From: Verrucomicrobiia bacterium
GTDB lineage: Bacteria; Verrucomicrobiota; Verrucomicrobiia; Limisphaerales; JADLHS01
Length of the DNA stretch: 64,000 nucleotides
Reading direction: 5' to 3'
NCBI GenBank assembly: GCA_011525685.1
Contig: WYBW01000070.1
Span: 1 to 64,000 of the forward strand
Shown here: piece after piece, positions 44,753-53,588 of the stretch
Layout of the letters: each line of letters starts with the position of its first letter
Numbering within the stretch: position 1 is the stretch's first letter
Made by a program: the position numbers and the translations under genes
Notes under the pieces: generated by a model
What the model was told of the DNA's origin: nothing
Seen by the model: the letters and a program-made list of their open reading frames with translations, nothing else
The model's database searches: none

Positions 44753-46390
44753 ATGCAAACCAAATTGACTGTTCTCGCGTTTTTGGCGGCCTTGATAATC
44801 ACGTTGGGCTGCGGCTGCGAGAAGACCAACTCCGCTCCTTCGACCGTTGCCGATCCCGCAGCTCCGTCATCACCTCCGACGACCATCACGGTCGAGGCCT
44901 GCGCGCGTATTCATTGGCTGGGCATGAAACGGCTGGCGGCTGAAACCAATGCGGCCTCGTTCGTCGAGGTGTGGAATCTCCCTGAGAGTGAACGGTTGGT
45001 TGCCCAAACTCTCGACAAACTCGCCACGGCACCCTGGCGGCTGTTGAAAGAGGGGACGGCGACCAACGATGCGCCAGTTGCCCTGTTGCGACCGCTGCTT
45101 GAGGACTTGGTGCAGGAAGAGTCCTATCTCGAAATGAGATCGCCCACCAACGCAGCTTGGGAGGGCATTTTTGCCATCCGCCTGAACGTGGAGCGGGCAG
45201 GTATTTGGAGCACGAATCTTAAGGCCACGTTGGAATCGCTGACAGCAGGAGTAAGCAGTCCCACCGAAACCGGCTGGCGCTTGAAGGGTGATACCACGCC
45301 GAAGTTGATTGAGTTGTCCCGCACGGGCGAATGGACTCTGGTAAGATTCGCAAACGAACAAAACGGTCTTATGGCTGAGACTTTCGCCCGTGTCGAGAAA
45401 GGAGGGTCGCCTTACCAGCCGCAGACGACGAACTTCTGGCTGACACTCATGCTCGATCTGCCGCGTTTAACCTCCGCGTTTTCGGCGAATTCCGAGTCTG
45501 AATCCAATCTGCCACGGATCGCCTTGTCCATGATCGGTGACGGCGCCAACGTGTTAACGCGCGGGGAATTGCACTATCTGAAGCCGCTGGGCATCGAGTT
45601 GGACCCATGGAATGTCCCGACCAATCTGGTCCATGAACCTTTGATCAGCTTTACGGCGGTTCGTGGTATCAAACCGTGGCTCTCGTCGCAAAAACTGTGG
45701 AGTAACCTTGGGCTGGGTGAAGCGCCCAATCAGTTTTACCTTTGGGGCTTGGGCGCGACGCCGTTTCAGACTTACTTCGCCGCGCCGAGTGCCAGCGCCA
45801 GCAATCAGGTGTCCAAATTGTCCAACTGGATGTTGAATGAGGGCAACCTCTGGCTCACGGCCAATGCCATCGGAAGTCTTGTCAAGTTGGCGGAAGAGAA
45901 CGGAGTCGCCTGGTCTGGTGTGCCATTCATGCGGCCCACCTTGAAGTCGGTTGGTTCAGGCGATCTTGCTTTCCTCCATGGCAGCTTTTTCCCAGCCGCT
46001 GGCTCGAACCGGCCCATGCCTGTTGAGCTTTTGTATTCTGTTCAGAGCCGGACCAATCTCGTTGCGTATGACTGGGAGATCACCGCGCCGCGTTTCGACG
46101 GGTGGACGGGCATTGGGCAATCGTTGCGGATCAGCTTGGGTCGGGGGCGGATGCCGGCAGACTCGGCGGGAATTACTTGGCTTCGAGCTATCAAGCCTAG
46201 ACTGGGCAACTCCACGACCGGCTTGCTCATGACCGGCCCGGATGAACTTCTCATGGTCCGCAACTCCACAGTTGGGCTGACGGCAGTGGAACTGCACCTC
46301 TTGGCTGATTGGTTGGAGTCTCCCCACTTCCCCAAAGGCCTGCACACGCTCTACGCTCCTTCCGATTTGCGGGGACTCAAGAGCCGCTGA
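44753..46390 (+). CDS. Lipoprotein of unknown function
   Basis: A 545-residue protein with a lipoprotein signal (VLAFLAALIITLGCGCEK, lipobox LGC). The rest is a soluble, mixed alpha/beta, serine/threonine-rich sequence without a motif I recognise. Segments such as ETNAASFVEVWNLPES and TNLVHEPLISFTAVRGIKPWL suggest a secreted substrate- or polymer-binding role, but nothing supports an enzyme. The open frame starts at 44669; ATG 44753 begins the signal peptide. It is followed by a distinct promoter and two small exported proteins, so it is probably a separate unit. Confidence 0.7.
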   Translation: MQTKLTVLAFLAALIITLGCGCEKTNSAPSTVADPAAPSSPPTTITVEACARIHWLGMKRLAAETNAASFVEVWNLPESERLVAQTLDKLATAPWRLLKEGTATNDAPVALLRPLLEDLVQEESYLEMRSPTNAAWEGIFAIRLNVERAGIWSTNLKATLESLTAGVSSPTETGWRLKGDTTPKLIELSRTGEWTLVRFANEQNGLMAETFARVEKGGSPYQPQTTNFWLTLMLDLPRLTSAFSANSESESNLPRIALSMIGDGANVLTRGELHYLKPLGIELDPWNVPTNLVHEPLISFTAVRGIKPWLSSQKLWSNLGLGEAPNQFYLWGLGATPFQTYFAAPSASASNQVSKLSNWMLNEGNLWLTANAIGSLVKLAEENGVAWSGVPFMRPTLKSVGSGDLAFLHGSFFPAAGSNRPMPVELLYSVQSRTNLVAYDWEITAPRFDGWTGIGQSLRISLGRGRMPADSAGITWLRAIKPRLGNSTTGLLMTGPDELLMVRNSTVGLTAVELHLLADWLESPHFPKGLHTLYAPSDLRGLKSR

Positions 46391-46697
46391 AATCGCCAGC
46401 TTGGTCACTTGAGTTGAAGGTTGGACACACTCCACACCGGTGATGCTTTCATCGGTTGTACGGCGAATCCGACAGCCGGATTGCGGAGCATTCAGATACG
46501 GAAAAGTACGGATACCGGACTTGTCGAAATTCCTGTCCCCACAACTGGGGACAAGCAAATCAGCGCCGGCCAGGCCATGAACCCTGCGTAACGCGAGTAT
46601 TAAGGAGTTGCCAGTTCAGTCGTAACATGTTTGACCATAAATAATTAAGACGATTGGATCATGATCAAAAAATGTTCAAAAAAAAAGCAAAAAATCG

Positions 46698-46726
46698 TTG
46701 ACACCCATTGGGAAGTTTGGGATAGT
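46698..46726 (+). promoter_or_regulatory. Sigma-70-like promoter
   Basis: TTGACA (46698-46703), 17 bases, GATAGT (46721-46726), in an AT-rich stretch 34 bp upstream of the start at 46760. The rest of the 46391-46759 gap holds no supportable gene. Confidence 0.6.
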
Positions 46727-46759
46727 GCCAACACACACGGTAACAACAAACTACCAAAT

Positions 46760-47422
46760 ATGAGAACAAAACTACTCGCAGCGGCAGCGATTCTCGCCGC
46801 AGGTGTCGCCTCCTCCATGGCGCAAAACGTTTATTCACTGAACGTTGTTGGTTATGTCAACAAGGCGTTCGTGGGTGGCGGTTTTACCGCTGCTGCCAAT
46901 CCGCTGAATGCTACCAACAACTCGTTGAACACGATTATGAAAGGCGCGCAAGTGCCCGACAACACAACCGTGTTCTTCTGGGATGCCGCAACCCAAGACT
47001 TCTCTCCGATTTTGCCAACATATAACGCTGGGTCGCAGAGTTGGGTGCCTGATGCAACGTTGAATCCGGGGACGGGAGTTTTTGTTTTTGCTCCCTCCGC
47101 TTTTACCAACACCTTTGTTGGTGAAGTGAAGCAAGGACTTACCAGTATTCCGATTCCTGCCTCGTTCTCTGCCATTGCTTCTCCCGTGCCTATTGGTGGT
47201 GATGTGTCGGTCGTTTTGGCGCAATTGCCCGCAGGCGACAACGACACTGCCTTCAAGTGGGGGACTACTGAGCAGGACTTCACTGAACTCTCCAGTTTCA
47301 ACGCGGGCTCAGGTCAGTGGATACCTCCTGTGAACTTCCAGCCAGCGGATGGGATTCTCTACTTCCGCGCTGGCAGTGCCACCACATGGAACCGTAATTA
47401 CACCGTTCCTGCAGTTCCGTAA
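46760..47422 (+). CDS. Small secreted protein of a verrucomicrobial family (YSLNVVGYVN motif)
   Basis: A 220-residue exported protein. The signal peptide MRTKLLAAAAILAAGVASSM (cleavage at MA-QN) is followed by VYSLNVVGYVNKAF, a motif typical of abundant secreted proteins in Verrucomicrobiota. Two related halves can be seen (FFWDAATQDFSPILPTYNAG and AFKWGTTEQDFTELSSFNAG), indicating an internal duplication. Function is unknown. ATG 46760 is preferred over 46661, whose extra residues are lysine-rich and overlap the promoter. A PEP-CTERM gene follows 62 bp later. Confidence 0.8.
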   Translation: MRTKLLAAAAILAAGVASSMAQNVYSLNVVGYVNKAFVGGGFTAAANPLNATNNSLNTIMKGAQVPDNTTVFFWDAATQDFSPILPTYNAGSQSWVPDATLNPGTGVFVFAPSAFTNTFVGEVKQGLTSIPIPASFSAIASPVPIGGDVSVVLAQLPAGDNDTAFKWGTTEQDFTELSSFNAGSGQWIPPVNFQPADGILYFRAGSATTWNRNYTVPAVP

Positions 47423-47484
47423 ACTTCCAAGACAACAACCAACTGAGAAACCAAACTCCAAATCACTCAGAAATAAAGACAACT

Positions 47485-48096
47485 ATGAAAAAAACAATGG
47501 CAATACTGGCAGCCTGTGCGGTAGCGACCGGCGCATTTGCCCAGGGCAAGGTGACATTCGGTAATGATGCAAACCATCTCATCGTGTTCACGACTGATGT
47601 CGGCTCGCTGACCTCAGCCTCCGGGACAAGCTTCGCCTCACTTGCCGGTTTGGCTTTGCCACAGTTGGGCACTGCCCAAAATACAGCGAACCTGTTCACT
47701 GCACAGTTGTTCGCAGGGACGACGGTAGGCAATGTGAACACGCTTGTCGCGACGCAGTCGCCAGTTGGAATCGCTGGTAATCCTGATGGTCGGTTGGCGA
47801 ATCAAACCGTCACACTTCCAAACGGATTCCCGGCTTCCGTCGCAACATTCTTCCAGATTTACGTTTGGGAGACTTCAGCTGGGAGCTATGCCAATGCGTT
47901 GAGTGGTGGGTACATCGCCGGTGCTACCGATGTATTCTCCGCCACGCCTGGTAGTTTCGCTTACAACTTCCTGACCACCTCGCCCGACTGGGTTGGGCCG
48001 ATTACTCTGACTGGCGGAATTATTCCAGAGCCTTCGACGTTTGTGTTGGCCGGTTTGGGTGTCGCTTCGCTGCTGCTGTTCCGCCGGCGCAAGTAA
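47485..48096 (+). CDS. PEP-CTERM sorting domain protein
   Basis: A 203-residue exported protein. It has a signal peptide (MKKTMAILAACAVATGAFA-QG), a beta-rich middle, and a C-terminal sorting tail made of PEPSTFVLAGLGVASLLLF and the basic RRRK. The tail is the substrate signal for an exosortase, consistent with the exosortase gene at 60362. A rho-independent terminator follows at 48122. Confidence 0.92.
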   Translation: MKKTMAILAACAVATGAFAQGKVTFGNDANHLIVFTTDVGSLTSASGTSFASLAGLALPQLGTAQNTANLFTAQLFAGTTVGNVNTLVATQSPVGIAGNPDGRLANQTVTLPNGFPASVATFFQIYVWETSAGSYANALSGGYIAGATDVFSATPGSFAYNFLTTSPDWVGPITLTGGIIPEPSTFVLAGLGVASLLLFRRRK

Positions 48097-48121
48097 GCCG
48101 TTAGGTCAATCTCAAGTTTCA

Positions 48122-48151
48122 AAGGCCGCTCTTCGGGGCGGCCTATTTTTT
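48122..48151 (+). terminator. Rho-independent terminator
   Basis: AGGCCGC pairs with GCGGCCT around an eight-base loop and is followed by a seven-T run. It ends the two-gene unit of small exported proteins. Confidence 0.85.
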
Positions 48152-48441
48152 TCTCGAATTGGCAATTCCACCGATGAGAGAGAGGCTTGATACAAGACCA
48201 TTCGCTAAATTCGCTCCTCCAGACATTCGAAGTGGCACATGAATATGCTCACTCCGCACGGCAGTATCGGTCTTCAGCAGTTGCGATTCAGCCGTCTGTA
48301 TCCGCAACAAAAGCAGAAGTCAGGTGTTACATTTGAACGCGCTGGTTTAACGATGGCCAAGCATTTGCCCTTCGCCAGAGGGCGGGTCTAGCCGCCAGAT
48401 TTCGTTGTTTCAAGACGGCGGATAGCGATTATATTGAAAAC
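48152..48441. other. Intergenic region
   Basis: A 290-bp gap with no convincing open frame. A weak TATATT box about 15 bp before the start at 48442 might belong to a promoter, but no clear -35 partner is present. Confidence 0.4.
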
Positions 48442-49269
48442 ATGAAAAGCGACAGGTCGGATCGGCTCGGGAGACTCGTGATCCTTTGTGCGTTCACACT
48501 GGTTGCGTCAATGGCCGTTGCAAACACCGATGCGGCGAACCCTTACGCGGACACCATCGTTGGCCGCAACGTGTTCAGTCTAAAATCACCGCCACCACCG
48601 CCAAATCCGGAGGACCTCATAAAGAAGGATCCGCCTCCCAAAATTCTTTTGCAGGGCCTGACAACCATTCTTGGTCGCCGCCAGGTGTTGTTCAAGGTGC
48701 AAGTTCCCGCCAAGCCCGGTCAACCGGCCAAGGAGGAGTCTTTTGTCATGACCGAAGGGGAACGGCAGGGGGAGATTGAAGTCTTGGAGATCAATGAAAA
48801 AGTCGAGCCGGCGGTGGTCAAGTTCAACAATCACGGCACGATCGAGCCGTTGAACATGAAGGAACACGTTGCGAAAGCTCCCGCTGGTGCGCCTGCTCCC
48901 CAACCTGTGTTGCCCCAGCCGGGTCGCCCAGTGCTACCCGGGATGCCCTCCCCGACTGCGGCAGTGACCCCGAGCTCGGGCGGTGCGGGAGTTGTGACCA
49001 CATTTGGCGGTGGAGACAGAGGAATTCCAACTCGTACGCTGCGCACTCCTTCGACCGTGGCCGGGGGCGTGCCGGGAGCGGTCGTTCAACAGCCGCAGCC
49101 CAACGTACAGCAGCTTGATCCTGAAGCCTCCGCGGTTCTGTATGAAGTGAACCGGTTGAGGAATGAGGATCAGACGCAGGCCGGATTGCGGCCCAAGCTT
49201 CCGGAGCATCCGTTTTTCTCCGGCGCCATCAAAAGACTCCAGGAACAGAACGCTCAGAAGTCTCCTTGA
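48442..49269 (+). CDS. Exported proline-rich protein of unknown function
   Basis: A 275-residue protein with a signal peptide (VILCAFTLVASMAVA-NT). Then comes NPYADTIVGRNVFSLKSPPPPP and a short beta domain (PKILLQGLTTILGRRQVLFKVQ, EGEIEVLEINEKVEPAVVKFNNHGT). This resembles the periplasmic HR-type domains of type II secretion/pilus assembly proteins (GspC/PilP), but the match is weak. A long proline/glycine/alanine linker and a short helical C-terminus (ALRNEDQ-type) follow. No secretion genes adjoin it, so the role remains open. Confidence 0.6.
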   Translation: MKSDRSDRLGRLVILCAFTLVASMAVANTDAANPYADTIVGRNVFSLKSPPPPPNPEDLIKKDPPPKILLQGLTTILGRRQVLFKVQVPAKPGQPAKEESFVMTEGERQGEIEVLEINEKVEPAVVKFNNHGTIEPLNMKEHVAKAPAGAPAPQPVLPQPGRPVLPGMPSPTAAVTPSSGGAGVVTTFGGGDRGIPTRTLRTPSTVAGGVPGAVVQQPQPNVQQLDPEASAVLYEVNRLRNEDQTQAGLRPKLPEHPFFSGAIKRLQEQNAQKSP

Positions 49270-49353
49270 ACCTGGCTCAAGCGGGCATCTGAAGTGTCTC
49301 TTGGCAGACGCGGATCCTGTTGCCTGGCTCAATGCCGGGCATGGATGCCGCAC

Positions 49354-51420
49354 TCACCGTAGAATGGGAAGAATGCTTGAGTAATCGTCGGTCCAGAGCA
49401 GCGGTGCTCGCGGCGAATTGCCGGACAAGCTCAATCGCGTAAGCAGATTCGGTCGCTCAAAGAACTCCCGTTTTCGCGACAAGACCATCCACACGGAAGG
49501 CAGTTTCCCTTCGCGAGGATCCACGAGTGGCGGAGGCGCCAGCGCCGCAGTCATGCCCTGCTTTTCCGCCAGAGCGCGAACGACTGGCTCCAAATCCAGG
49601 TGCATGTTGGAGATGTTAAAGACGATCACTCCATCAGGTTTAACATGGCGCGTGTAAATGCGCATGGCCTCTTCCGTGAGCAGGTGCATCGGCACTGAGT
49701 CTCCCGCAAAGGCGTCCAGCAACAGCAGGTCGAATCGCTGGTCCGGCTCCCGCTCCAACGAGAGCCTGCCGTCTCCCAGAATCACCTCCACACGGGCCGC
49801 CGAATTGCTCAGGTAAGTAAAATGGGTTTCCGCAATCCGGACCACGTCCGGGTTGATCTCGTAATAGCGGATGCGATCACCGGCCCGTCCATAACTCGCC
49901 ACCGTGCCCGCGCCCAGCCCCAGCACGCCGATGTGGCGGTTGGTCAAACCGGCCAGCTCGGAAAGCACGAGCGCCAGACCGCCCTCCTCGCAAAAATAGG
50001 CGGTGGGGATTCGTTGAGCCTCCGGAGCCGTAAATTGCAGACCGTGGTAGATCTGGCCGGAGAGCAACACCCGCGCGTTGCCGTGTGTCAGTGGGTAGTT
50101 GACTCCTTCCAGCAACAGGGTTGGCCCTTCCTTCACACGATAAGCACCGTAGAAACTTCGAGTGAAATGGATGGAATCCTTGCGAACATTCAACACCCCA
50201 TAGCCGAGCCCAACTGCCAGAGCCGCCGTTCCCAACAACGCCACGGCTCCCGCCGGTATGGCCAACGGCCACTCCGGTTTTTCGCGCCAGATGATAAACG
50301 TGACCAATCCTGCCATCGCCAGGGCGATGATCGGCGTTTCCAGAAAGGTTTTGAACACTGCCGGCGCCAGCAGTGCCACGAACATGCCGCCCAGTGCGCC
50401 ACCAAGCGAAATCGAGAGATAATAAACCGTCAACCGTTCCGGGCGAGGGCGCAGCCGGTAAAGTTCACCGTGACAGACCATGCAACCGAAGAACAGCGCG
50501 GCCAGATAACCGCTCACTTGCAGCCAGAACCCATGCAAGTAACCCTCATCCAACAACCACGCCAGCAGGCCGAGGGCTAGAAAGCTGCCGGGAATGAAGA
50601 TGCCGCGCTTGTAAGAGCGCGGTCCTTCGAAGCACAGGATGAACGTCAGCAGATAAACCGCCATCGGAATGACCCACAGTAAAGGCATCGGGGCTACGTC
50701 CTGGGAAATCTGATTGGTCAGCGCGAGCAGGAGCCCGGTCCCGCAGGCGGGGAGCGCCACCCAGAGCCAGGCCGGACACCGCCCCGCTAGCGGACCCGCG
50801 GGCGCGCTGGTTCGCGGGGCGACTTTCCACGCTCCGGTGTGGGCTTTGCGTGAACTCCAGGCGACGACCGCGCAAAGGATTAGAAAAACACCCATGCCGC
50901 CTGCCCAGAGCCACGCTTGGGTGTGTCGGGCAAACGTCGGTTCCAGCAGGAACGGATACGACAGCAACGCCAGCAACGAGCCGGCGTTGGAGCACGCATA
51001 AAGCCGGTCATGGGAACGGCCTGGAAACGCATGGCGAAACCATTCCATGAGCAGTGGCGCGGTGGCGGACAGCGCAAAAAACGGCACTCCTACTGACGTC
51101 AGCAGGCTGTACAACAACTCCCAAACTGGCGTGCCGGCCGTGTTGGCCGCCATTTTGACCGCCGGTACGGGTGGCAGGAACAACAACGCCAAGACCAACA
51201 ATCCCAGGTGCGTGCCGCGTTGCGCCATCGGACTGAGTTTCGTGCGCAGCAAATGGGCGTAGGTATAGCCCCCGAGGAGCAGCGTCTGAAAAAACACCAG
51301 GCACGTGCTCCAAACCGCCGCGGTCCCTCCGAAAGAGGGCAGGAGAAACTTGGCCACCAACGGCTGCACCGCAAACAACAGGAACGCGCTGACAAACACC
51401 GCGACCGCGAATATGAGCAT
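49354..51420 (-). CDS. Fused membrane domain / spermidine synthase-like protein
   Basis: A 688-residue protein. About 10-12 hydrophobic helices fill residues 1-400. The C-terminal third carries a spermidine-synthase-like methyltransferase fold: HIGVLGLGAGTVASYGRAGD, YYEINPDVVRIAE, ILGDGRLSLE and LLLLDAFAGDSVPMHLLTEEA. This fused type is widespread but its product is generally unproven; polyamine synthase activity should not be assumed. It is convergent with the proline-rich protein gene. The nearest neighbour upstream is tRNA-Glu. Confidence 0.85.
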   Translation of the reverse strand: MLIFAVAVFVSAFLLFAVQPLVAKFLLPSFGGTAAVWSTCLVFFQTLLLGGYTYAHLLRTKLSPMAQRGTHLGLLVLALLFLPPVPAVKMAANTAGTPVWELLYSLLTSVGVPFFALSATAPLLMEWFRHAFPGRSHDRLYACSNAGSLLALLSYPFLLEPTFARHTQAWLWAGGMGVFLILCAVVAWSSRKAHTGAWKVAPRTSAPAGPLAGRCPAWLWVALPACGTGLLLALTNQISQDVAPMPLLWVIPMAVYLLTFILCFEGPRSYKRGIFIPGSFLALGLLAWLLDEGYLHGFWLQVSGYLAALFFGCMVCHGELYRLRPRPERLTVYYLSISLGGALGGMFVALLAPAVFKTFLETPIIALAMAGLVTFIIWREKPEWPLAIPAGAVALLGTAALAVGLGYGVLNVRKDSIHFTRSFYGAYRVKEGPTLLLEGVNYPLTHGNARVLLSGQIYHGLQFTAPEAQRIPTAYFCEEGGLALVLSELAGLTNRHIGVLGLGAGTVASYGRAGDRIRYYEINPDVVRIAETHFTYLSNSAARVEVILGDGRLSLEREPDQRFDLLLLDAFAGDSVPMHLLTEEAMRIYTRHVKPDGVIVFNISNMHLDLEPVVRALAEKQGMTAALAPPPLVDPREGKLPSVWMVLSRKREFFERPNLLTRLSLSGNSPRAPLLWTDDYSSILPILR

Positions 51421-51614
51421 ACAAGTTGGTTCTGTGCCTGGTTAAATCCGGGCCGGCATAAGCCCGCCTCGATAGGGCCGCGAGAGTATCAGCAGTCACA
51501 ACCGAACGTGTCAAACCTCGATGCAGCATTACCCGGCGACCGGGAGCTTGCGTCGAGGCGTGTCGAGGCGTTGACTTTCAATCTCCCGCAGTTACCATTC
51601 GCTTGGTGCCGGTT
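51421..51614. other. Upstream intergenic region of tRNA-Glu
   Basis: Part of a 501-bp gap (51421-51921) whose only supported content is the tRNA gene at 51615. No other gene or repeat was recognised, and the rest after the tRNA (51691-51921) is equally featureless. Confidence 0.4.
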
Positions 51615-51690
51615 GGCGCGTTCGTCTATCGGTTCAGGACACGGCCCTCTCAAGGCTGAAAGACGGGTTCGATTCCCGTACGCGCTACCA
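51615..51690 (+). tRNA. tRNA-Glu (anticodon CTC), CCA encoded
   Basis: The cloverleaf folds from the sequence: acceptor GGCGCGT/ACGCGCT (one G-T pair), D arm with GGTTC loop, anticodon stem CGGCC/GGCTG with loop CTCTCAA (anticodon CTC, codon GAG) and T arm ACGGG-TTCGATT-CCCGT. The discriminator is A at 51687 and CCA is encoded at 51688-51690. Confidence 0.95.
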
Positions 51691-51921
51691 TCGAACATGA
51701 TTCAATCGCATCACTTCCATCGCCGGCTGAGTTGATGCGGGGGAGTGGAACTCAGCGGGTTGTGGTGGCCTTGTTCAGCGGAAGTGCGAGCTTGAGTGGC
51801 AAGGCCGTTACCCTGCTGCAACCGGTGCCACGATACGCCACGCGAGCAGTTCTACCTCCCGGAAGTCAGAGTCGTTTTCCTGAGCATTGCCCTTCGATGC
51901 AGCGGCTGGTAATCTCGGTGC

Positions 51922-52806
51922 ATGGGCAAAGGCCGCAAGCATCACAAACCGCAACCGGGGTCCGCTCCAACGCCACCGCGGTCGTCGTCGCAACCTTTCA
52001 ACCCAGTCTGTTCCCCGGCCACGAAGGGGGTCCTGCTGCGCCGGTTGGGGCTGCAATTGGCGGCGTTGCTGGGCTTGAGCGCGGCGTTGGGATTCACCTT
52101 CAACGCCGCCAATCCAATCGGCATTCGCTTTGGCCAGACTCGTGCCGCTTCCACTCCGCTGTCGAACGATGGCGAAATCGCCGGGACTGCTGCTAGTATT
52201 GTGGCTGTGCCCGAAGTGCAGTTAACTCCGTCCGCACCCGCCGCGCTTCTGCCCCAAACGCTGCCACCACCCCCGGAGCCCGCGCTGCTGACGAAGGCGC
52301 AACCCGTGCCGAAGCCGCCGCTGCCACAGTTGCCAACGGCGTCCCCTCCACATGTTCACAATCCGGTAATTTTGCCTCCGGCTTCGCCGGCGGCTGGTCC
52401 GCCGGCGACAGTTGTTGCTCCTCAGCCTCAAACGCAGTTGAATCCCACACCCATCCATTGGCGCGAGGCCAAGGCGCTATTGGCAAAGAACGGGACTCTG
52501 CTGGTGGACGTGCGGATGAAACCGGCCTATGACGCCGGCCACATCCCTGGCGCTCTTTCGCTGCCCGAATCGAGCACGCCCGAGGAGTATGCCGCGTTCG
52601 TTCAGGCCTATCCCACCAACATGGTGTTGATCTTCTATTGCAGCAGCACCAGTTGCTCGCAGTCCATGCGGGTGGCCAACCGGTTCGTGACGGAGTTTCA
52701 TTATCCGATCGTGAAGTACATGACGGGCGGCTATCTCGAGTATCAACAGGAGGAACTGGCCCGGTCGCAGCCGGCGGCCAATCCACCGCAGCCTGCCAGC
52801 CCATGA
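51922..52806 (+). CDS. Membrane-anchored rhodanese-like domain protein
   Basis: A 294-residue protein. One transmembrane helix lies at about residues 41-62 (LGLQLAALLGLSAALGF), then a proline/alanine-rich linker at about 95-175, then a rhodanese domain at about 178-285 (TLLVDVRMKPAYDAGHIPGA, LIFYCSSTSC with Cys240 as the candidate sulfur-carrying cysteine). The domain faces the periplasm if the helix is a signal anchor. The next gene (MauE-like) starts within its stop codon, so the two act together, probably in periplasmic thiol or sulfur handling. Confidence 0.88.
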   Translation: MGKGRKHHKPQPGSAPTPPRSSSQPFNPVCSPATKGVLLRRLGLQLAALLGLSAALGFTFNAANPIGIRFGQTRAASTPLSNDGEIAGTAASIVAVPEVQLTPSAPAALLPQTLPPPPEPALLTKAQPVPKPPLPQLPTASPPHVHNPVILPPASPAAGPPATVVAPQPQTQLNPTPIHWREAKALLAKNGTLLVDVRMKPAYDAGHIPGALSLPESSTPEEYAAFVQAYPTNMVLIFYCSSTSCSQSMRVANRFVTEFHYPIVKYMTGGYLEYQQEELARSQPAANPPQPASP

Positions 52807-53303
52807 AGCTGGAACTCCCGAACCCGTGCTGGCCCGTCCTGCGCTGCCTGCTCGGTGTGCTCTTGCTCTGGGCGGCGGTGTCGAAACTGGCCCAACCGAC
52901 GGATTTTCTCGCTTCGATTTACGCTTACGATTTGCCGCTGCCGCGCTCGTGGCTGCAACTGGTGGCCGTGGTGTTGCCCTGGCTGGAATTGCTTTGCGGT
53001 TTGCTGCTCCTGGCCAACGTGTGGACCGAAACCGCGCTGGCAGCGATCCTGGCTTTGCTCGGGGTGTTTGCGCTGGCAACGGGGCAGGCGTGGGCGCGCG
53101 GGTTGGACATCTCCTGCGGTTGTTTCAACTTGAAACTCTTCGGCGTGGACGCTTCGGCTGGATTCGTGAAGTTCATCGAGTCCCCGGGCTTCGCGTTTTT
53201 CCGAAATCTCCTCCTGGTGCTGCTGGCGTCTGCGCTGTTGCGAAGGCGGCTGGCAGAAGTTGCTGGAGATGGTGCGAACGCGCCATCAGCCTCCAAGTCC
53301 TAA
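52803..53303 (+). CDS. MauE/DoxX-like membrane protein
   Basis: A 166-residue protein with about four transmembrane helices (VLRCLLGVLLLWAAVSKLA, LVAVVLPWLELLCGLLLLA, ALAAILALLGVFALATG and a C-terminal helix). The CxC-type ISCGCFNLKLFG near the third helix is typical of the MauE group. MauE homologues are linked to thiol-disulfide systems and DsbD-like electron transfer. Its ATG overlaps the stop of the rhodanese gene (ATGA). A large inverted repeat follows at 53389. Confidence 0.8.
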   Translation: MKLELPNPCWPVLRCLLGVLLLWAAVSKLAQPTDFLASIYAYDLPLPRSWLQLVAVVLPWLELLCGLLLLANVWTETALAAILALLGVFALATGQAWARGLDISCGCFNLKLFGVDASAGFVKFIESPGFAFFRNLLLVLLASALLRRRLAEVAGDGANAPSASKS

Positions 53304-53388
53304 TCTTGCCCTTGTTCTTGATCTGACACTGCCCGGTGCGCGCGGGCGAAGAGATCAAGATGAGGATTTCGATTAAGATGGAGCCCTA

Positions 53389-53563
53389 ATTCCGAAGTTG
53401 GGGAGCACGCCCGCCCCGGGCGTCGCTGGGCGCGCCTCGCGGCCAGCACCTTGCGCGCGACACTGGCACGAACCCTTGAAACTTTCAGTGCGTCCGGGTT
53501 TTCCGCGGGGGCGCGGAAAACCACGCCCGGGGCGTGCGCGCTCCCCGTTCTATTTCGGAATTC
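53389..53563. repeat. Large imperfect inverted repeat (175 bp)
   Basis: The arms begin ATTCCGAAGTTGGGGAGCAC and end with the inverse GCTCCCCGTTCTATTTCGGAAT. They enclose CGCCCCGGGCGT and its inverse ACGCCCGGGGCG. The centre holds a further stem (GGGTTTTCCGCGGGGGCGCGGAAAACC). No protein frame is supported. It could be a non-autonomous mobile element; its ends show no identified target duplication. Confidence 0.7.
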
Positions 53564-53588
53564 GGGTGAAGAAATCAGCCGCTGCTGT

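Noticed and set aside
48232-48250. TGGCAC followed by TATGCT as a sigma-54 promoter
   Set aside because: The GG and GC pairs are one base out of the fixed -24/-12 spacing.
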